From Capnocytophaga ochracea DSM 7271 (GTDB taxonomy: Bacteria > Bacteroidota > Bacteroidia > Flavobacteriales > Flavobacteriaceae): 64,000 bases of DNA. Location of the stretch: assembly GCF_000023285.1 (NCBI RefSeq), contig NC_013162.1, positions 1,950,501 through 2,014,500 on the forward strand. The letters are read 5' to 3'. Below are positions 61,046-64,000 of this stretch, one piece after another. Made by a program: the position numbers and the translations under genes. A model generated the notes under the pieces. The model did no database searches and was not told the origin of the DNA. It saw only the letters and a list, made by a program, of their open reading frames with translations. Each line of letters begins with the position of its first letter. Within the stretch, counting starts at the first letter, position 1.

Positions 61046-61373
61046 AGTACAAATTATTTTTTTAGCGTTTTTCTTTAATACAAATACTGTGCCGTCTTGT
61101 TATTAGTACGGGTTACAAAAGTATTTTTTTCTTACTAAACTGACAAATATTTTTGTAAAATAATTTTCTAAGCTGTGTTTAACCTCCCTTTACCTTATCT
61201 TACATCTTGTCATTGCTTTTACGTCCTATACTTTGCCAAAGTTTTCACTTGCCCGTCGTGCTACGACCTTTTACAAAGTTTATTTTTTCTTTACCTTACC
61301 TCCGCCTCACATTCATCTTACATTTATAATTTGTTCATTTACCTTTCATTCATTAGTCACTTTTCATTCATTG

Positions 61374-61428
61374 TAGAGCCACTGTAGAGCCACTGTAGAG
61401 CCACTGTAGACCCACTATAACCCCACTC
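61374..61428. repeat. Second copy of the TAGAGCCACTG 11-bp array
   Basis: Three TAGAGCCACTG units, then TAGACCCACTA and TAACCCCACTC. It has the same orientation and same end variant as 26180-26312, 35 kb away. Confidence 0.9.
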
Positions 61429-61542
61429 TTTATCCATCTATCCTATAAGTTTCCTATAATCTTTGTATAATTCCCTACCCCTAATTCACCATTAATCACT
61501 AACCATTAACCACTAACCATTCATCATTAATAATTAACTTTT

Positions 61543-61574
61543 TTTGCGTAGCATATAAAAAAGTACTACTTTTG
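61543..61574 (+). promoter_or_regulatory. Promoter of the Cys/Met PLP-enzyme gene
   Basis: TTTG at 61543-61546, 20 bp, TACTTTTG at 61567-61574, 27 bp before the ATG. Confidence 0.65.
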
Positions 61575-61600
61575 TCGCTCTAATAGCAAAGATATAAGAA

Positions 61601-62737
61601 ATGAAGTTTGAAACTAAAGCCATTCACGGCGTAAGAACAGCCAATAAAAATACAGAAAACTGGGGAAGCACCATCAATATGGCTTCTACTTTCCCTATTG
61701 AAGAATACGGTGTAGAACAAGAGTTTGAATACGGACGCGTTTCAAATCCTACTCGTAAGGATTTTGAAAGTCTTATAGCTCAATTAGAAAGTGGCATACA
61801 CGGATTCGGATTCTCATCGGGTATGGCTGCCATTTCTTCTGTTTTTACAATGTTTAAAACAGGCGACCATTTTGTGTTAGGCTTAGATATCTACGGAGGT
61901 ACTTATCGCATTATGCACGATATTTTCAATAAGTTTGGTTTTGAAGCTACTTTTGTCGATATGACCGACCTAACCAAAATAGAGAAAGCCATTCGCCCTA
62001 ATACAAAAGCCATCTTTATAGAAACACCCTCCAACCCTCTGTTAGACGTTACCGATATATGCGGGGTAATAGAAATCGCCAAGAAACATAATCTGCTCAC
62101 TATGGTCGATAATACCTTTATGTCGCCCGTGTTACAACGCCCGTTAGAGTTAGGAGCCGACATAGTATTACACAGTGCTACCAAATATTTAGGAGGTCAT
62201 AACGATATTATCGCAGGAGCAGTGGTGGTAAATGATGAAACCTTAGCCGAGAAAATACGTTTTGCACAAGTAGCCATAGGGGCATTGCTTTCTCCGTTTG
62301 ATAGCTGGTTGCTCTTGCGCAGTATGAAAACCCTAAAACTAAGAGTCGAAAAAGCACAAGCCAATACCCTTAAACTATTAAATTTCCTTAAAACGCACCC
62401 CGAAGTAGAAAAGGTGTATTATCCTACTGATACACAAAATAAAGGGAAAGCAATACAAGAACGCCAAGCTTCTGGTGGAGGTTCAGTATTTTCTTTTACA
62501 GTAAAAACCGAAGCCAAAGCCAAAAAGTTTTTCGAGAGTCTAAAAGTAGCCCTTTTTGCAGTGAGCTTAGGAGGAGTCGAAACATTGGTAACCCACCCCA
62601 GTTCGCTTACTCACACTGAGTTTCCCGAAGAAGAAAAAGTAGCACGAGGCGTTACCCGTACACTCATCCGCGTAGCAGTAGGAATTGAAGATGCTGACGA
62701 CCTTATCGCCGATTTTAAACAAGCCTTAGAAAAATAA
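61601..62737 (+). CDS. Cys/Met metabolism PLP enzyme (cystathionine gamma-synthase / lyase type)
   Basis: Encodes 378 residues of the Cys/Met-metabolism PLP family. The PLP Lys is in VLHSATKYLGGHNDIIAG (residue about 198); other family parts are SSGMAAISSVF, SNPTRKDFE-type (RVSNPTRKDFESLI) and the C-terminal GVETLVTHPSSLTH and VGIEDADDLI. Members include cystathionine gamma-synthase (MetB), cystathionine beta-lyase and homocysteine synthase; the sequence alone does not separate these. It has its own promoter and no neighbouring sulfur genes. Confidence 0.9.
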   Translation: MKFETKAIHGVRTANKNTENWGSTINMASTFPIEEYGVEQEFEYGRVSNPTRKDFESLIAQLESGIHGFGFSSGMAAISSVFTMFKTGDHFVLGLDIYGGTYRIMHDIFNKFGFEATFVDMTDLTKIEKAIRPNTKAIFIETPSNPLLDVTDICGVIEIAKKHNLLTMVDNTFMSPVLQRPLELGADIVLHSATKYLGGHNDIIAGAVVVNDETLAEKIRFAQVAIGALLSPFDSWLLLRSMKTLKLRVEKAQANTLKLLNFLKTHPEVEKVYYPTDTQNKGKAIQERQASGGGSVFSFTVKTEAKAKKFFESLKVALFAVSLGGVETLVTHPSSLTHTEFPEEEKVARGVTRTLIRVAVGIEDADDLIADFKQALEK

Positions 62738-62748
62738 TTTGTAAAAAA

Positions 62749-62782
62749 TTTGCTGTTGATTCATTATTTATTTGTATCTTTG
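62749..62782 (+). promoter_or_regulatory. Promoter of the SGNH hydrolase gene
   Basis: TATCTTTG at 62775-62782; the -33 could be TTTG at 62749 (22 bp) or TTG at 62756 (16 bp). It lies 28 bp before the GTG start. Confidence 0.5.
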
Positions 62783-62809
62783 CCCGCTGGAAGAAAAAGA
62801 AGCTAACTT

Positions 62810-64000
62810 GTGAAGACACCCTATTTTAAACAATCTTTTCTTATTGTTTTATTTGCAACACTCATTTTCATTGGATTTAAGAACTGTTTACCCGCGCGTA
62901 TTTTTCCCGAAACTAAAGCCTCAGGAAGCAATGTAGTAGTAGATAGCTTAATGTTGGAAGCCATTTCAGGTAAAGAAATCGACAAAGTACTCAGCCAAGC
63001 CAATGATTCTTTAGCACAAGAACAACGACTTAAAAAGTCCGACCAGTATCTTTTTTCTTTCTTTAAAAAATTAGAAGAGTTAGAACAAACTAAAAATGGT
63101 AAAATAAGAATCGCTTATTACGGCGATTCGATGACTGATGGCGACCTCATCGTGCAAGATTTAAGAGCTCTTTTCCAAAACGCTTTCGGGGGGTTAGGAA
63201 TTGGCTTTTTGCCCATTGCTTCTGAGTCGGCTAAATCAAGAGGAAGCGTATTCCATTCTTATTCCAATACTTGGAAAACCCAATCTTATGTGAATGTAAA
63301 ACGCCCTAAACGTCCTTTTGGTGTCTCTGGGCAAGTGTTCTTTACACAAGGCAATGGCACGTGGGTACAATATAGGTCATCAAACCAAGCTCATATTAGT
63401 CAGTTGTATGCACCAGCATTGTTCTATGGTGCTTCTGGTAATAAAGAGGCAAAAGTAGAAATTGCCTATAACGATACTGTAAGAGTAGTAAAATCATTAG
63501 ATACTGATAAATTGCTGAATGTATTGCCTTTAACCGAAGGGGCAAACACTAAATCAGTGCGTATTACTTTCTATAAGTCCGATTCTATTCCTATTTATGG
63601 AGTGGGCTCAATGCAAGGTAAAGGCGTATATATAGATAACTTTTCAAGCAGAGGTAACTCAGGCTTACCCTTATCGCTCTTTAATCCTGATTTAATGAGA
63701 GCTTTCGATAGAGCGTTAGGTGGATATGACCTTGTAGTATTACACTTTGGTGCCAATGTACTCAATTACGGCACACTCGATTATTCGTGGTATGAACGCG
63801 GAATGACAAAGGTGATTAACCAGATAAGAGCTTGCTTCCCTCATACCTCAATTCTTGTTATCTCTACCGCCGATAAGTCTACTAAAATAGATATGGAGAT
63901 GCAAACCGATAAAGCAGTAGTACCTTTGGCAAATGCACAACGGAAATATGCACAAGATACTCGCTCTGGTTTTATTAATTTATATGAACTGATGGGGGGT
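62810..64000 (+). CDS. SGNH/GDSL-like hydrolase, membrane-anchored (cut by window edge)
   Basis: At least 397 residues; the frame is open to the right edge. The start is GTG at 62810 because no ATG is available in this frame before codon about 49, while the GTG is directly followed by a membrane anchor (residues about 9-25, FLIVLFATLIFIGF). An SGNH domain follows: block I is GDSMTDGD (about residues 112-119; the Ser is the nucleophile) and the GxN block is HFGANVLNYG (about residue 318). Such Bacteroidetes proteins are often paired with MBOAT O-acyltransferases for cell-wall or capsule acetylation; the partner would be downstream, outside the window. Substrate and partner are inference. Confidence 0.85.
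   Translation, partial: MKTPYFKQSFLIVLFATLIFIGFKNCLPARIFPETKASGSNVVVDSLMLEAISGKEIDKVLSQANDSLAQEQRLKKSDQYLFSFFKKLEELEQTKNGKIRIAYYGDSMTDGDLIVQDLRALFQNAFGGLGIGFLPIASESAKSRGSVFHSYSNTWKTQSYVNVKRPKRPFGVSGQVFFTQGNGTWVQYRSSNQAHISQLYAPALFYGASGNKEAKVEIAYNDTVRVVKSLDTDKLLNVLPLTEGANTKSVRITFYKSDSIPIYGVGSMQGKGVYIDNFSSRGNSGLPLSLFNPDLMRAFDRALGGYDLVVLHFGANVLNYGTLDYSWYERGMTKVINQIRACFPHTSILVISTADKSTKIDMEMQTDKAVVPLANAQRKYAQDTRSGFINLYELMGG

Larger units (their letters stand above)
61046..61600. other. Gene-free stretch between moxR and the PLP-enzyme gene
   Basis: 555 bp with an ACTTTGCCAAAGT palindrome (61230-61242), a hairpin GTCGT-GCT-ACGAC (about 61255-61267), an 11-bp array (61374-61428), two TATAAG-type 11-bp steps (about 61441-61470), ATTAACC-type 7-bp repeats (about 61489-61535) and the metB promoter. 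Divergent promoters for moxR were not recognised. Confidence 0.6.

Overview
The window looks like a chromosomal segment of a low-GC Bacteroidetes of the class Flavobacteriia, and most likely a Capnocytophaga-type oral or host-associated gliding bacterium. The evidence is: a nearly complete sprA (gliding and type IX secretion); a giant secreted protein ending in a gliding-associated CHU_C-type sorting domain; many promoters of the Bacteroidetes form TTTG-N18..20-TAnnTTTG; few Shine-Dalgarno sequences; a lipoprotein whose residues after the acylated Cys (QRED) resemble the Capnocytophaga surface-lipoprotein export signal; and CarboxypepD_reg-type outer-membrane proteins. Genus assignment is inference. 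I saw no rRNA, tRNA, intact insertion sequence, prophage or CRISPR array.

Layout. 1-5.5 kb: sprA, running off the left edge. 6-11.9 kb: small housekeeping and stress genes, nearly all on the minus strand (cytidine deaminase, DUF4230, fluoride channel, HhH-GPD glycosylase, MarR, EVE, flavodoxin-fold oxidoreductase, VOC, AraC). 12-19.8 kb: a 2602-residue secreted repeat protein with five near-identical 300-bp repeats. 20-22.8 kb: a LytTR-type two-component system and an outer-membrane protein. 23-28.4 kb: NAD(P)-binding protein, CPA1 antiporter, a small hypothetical gene, divergent Nudix/pyrE, and a CarboxypepD_reg protein. 28.4-35.7 kb: rsfS-ftsH, tadA with a BamA-like gene, serA, and ftsE with a tandem 411-bp duplication of its 5' part. 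36.6-40.3 kb: an accessory locus with a surface-lipoprotein gene that has a possible permuted-papain C-terminus, followed by three secreted-protein genes and a leader remnant; at least three members share an almost identical leader and terminator. 41-43.2 kb: kdsD-like gene and rpsF-rpsR-rplI. 43.4-51.2 kb: a 917-residue unknown membrane protein, a FUSC protein, tsaC, an orphan efflux adaptor and a SAM hydroxide adenosyltransferase. 51.7-56.2 kb: cbpM-cbpA and a metal-related trio (HYC_CC_PP, TonB receptor, HMA protein). 56.2-61 kb: a shortened moxR/bat cluster. 61.6-64 kb: a Cys/Met-metabolism PLP enzyme and an SGNH hydrolase cut by the right edge.

The most unusual feature is in the intergenic DNA. 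Several long gaps (about 25.8-26.4, 30.8-31.2, 40.2-40.9, 51.2-51.7 and 61.0-61.6 kb, plus 5.5-6.1 kb) carry arrays of unrelated sequence that share an 11-bp period. Some are joined to a 13-bp GC-rich hairpin whose arms covary. A roughly 310-bp element containing one such array occurs twice in opposite orientation, 34 kb apart. These arrays, the terminator-leader cassette locus and the recent ftsE duplication are the best candidates for undescribed biology here.
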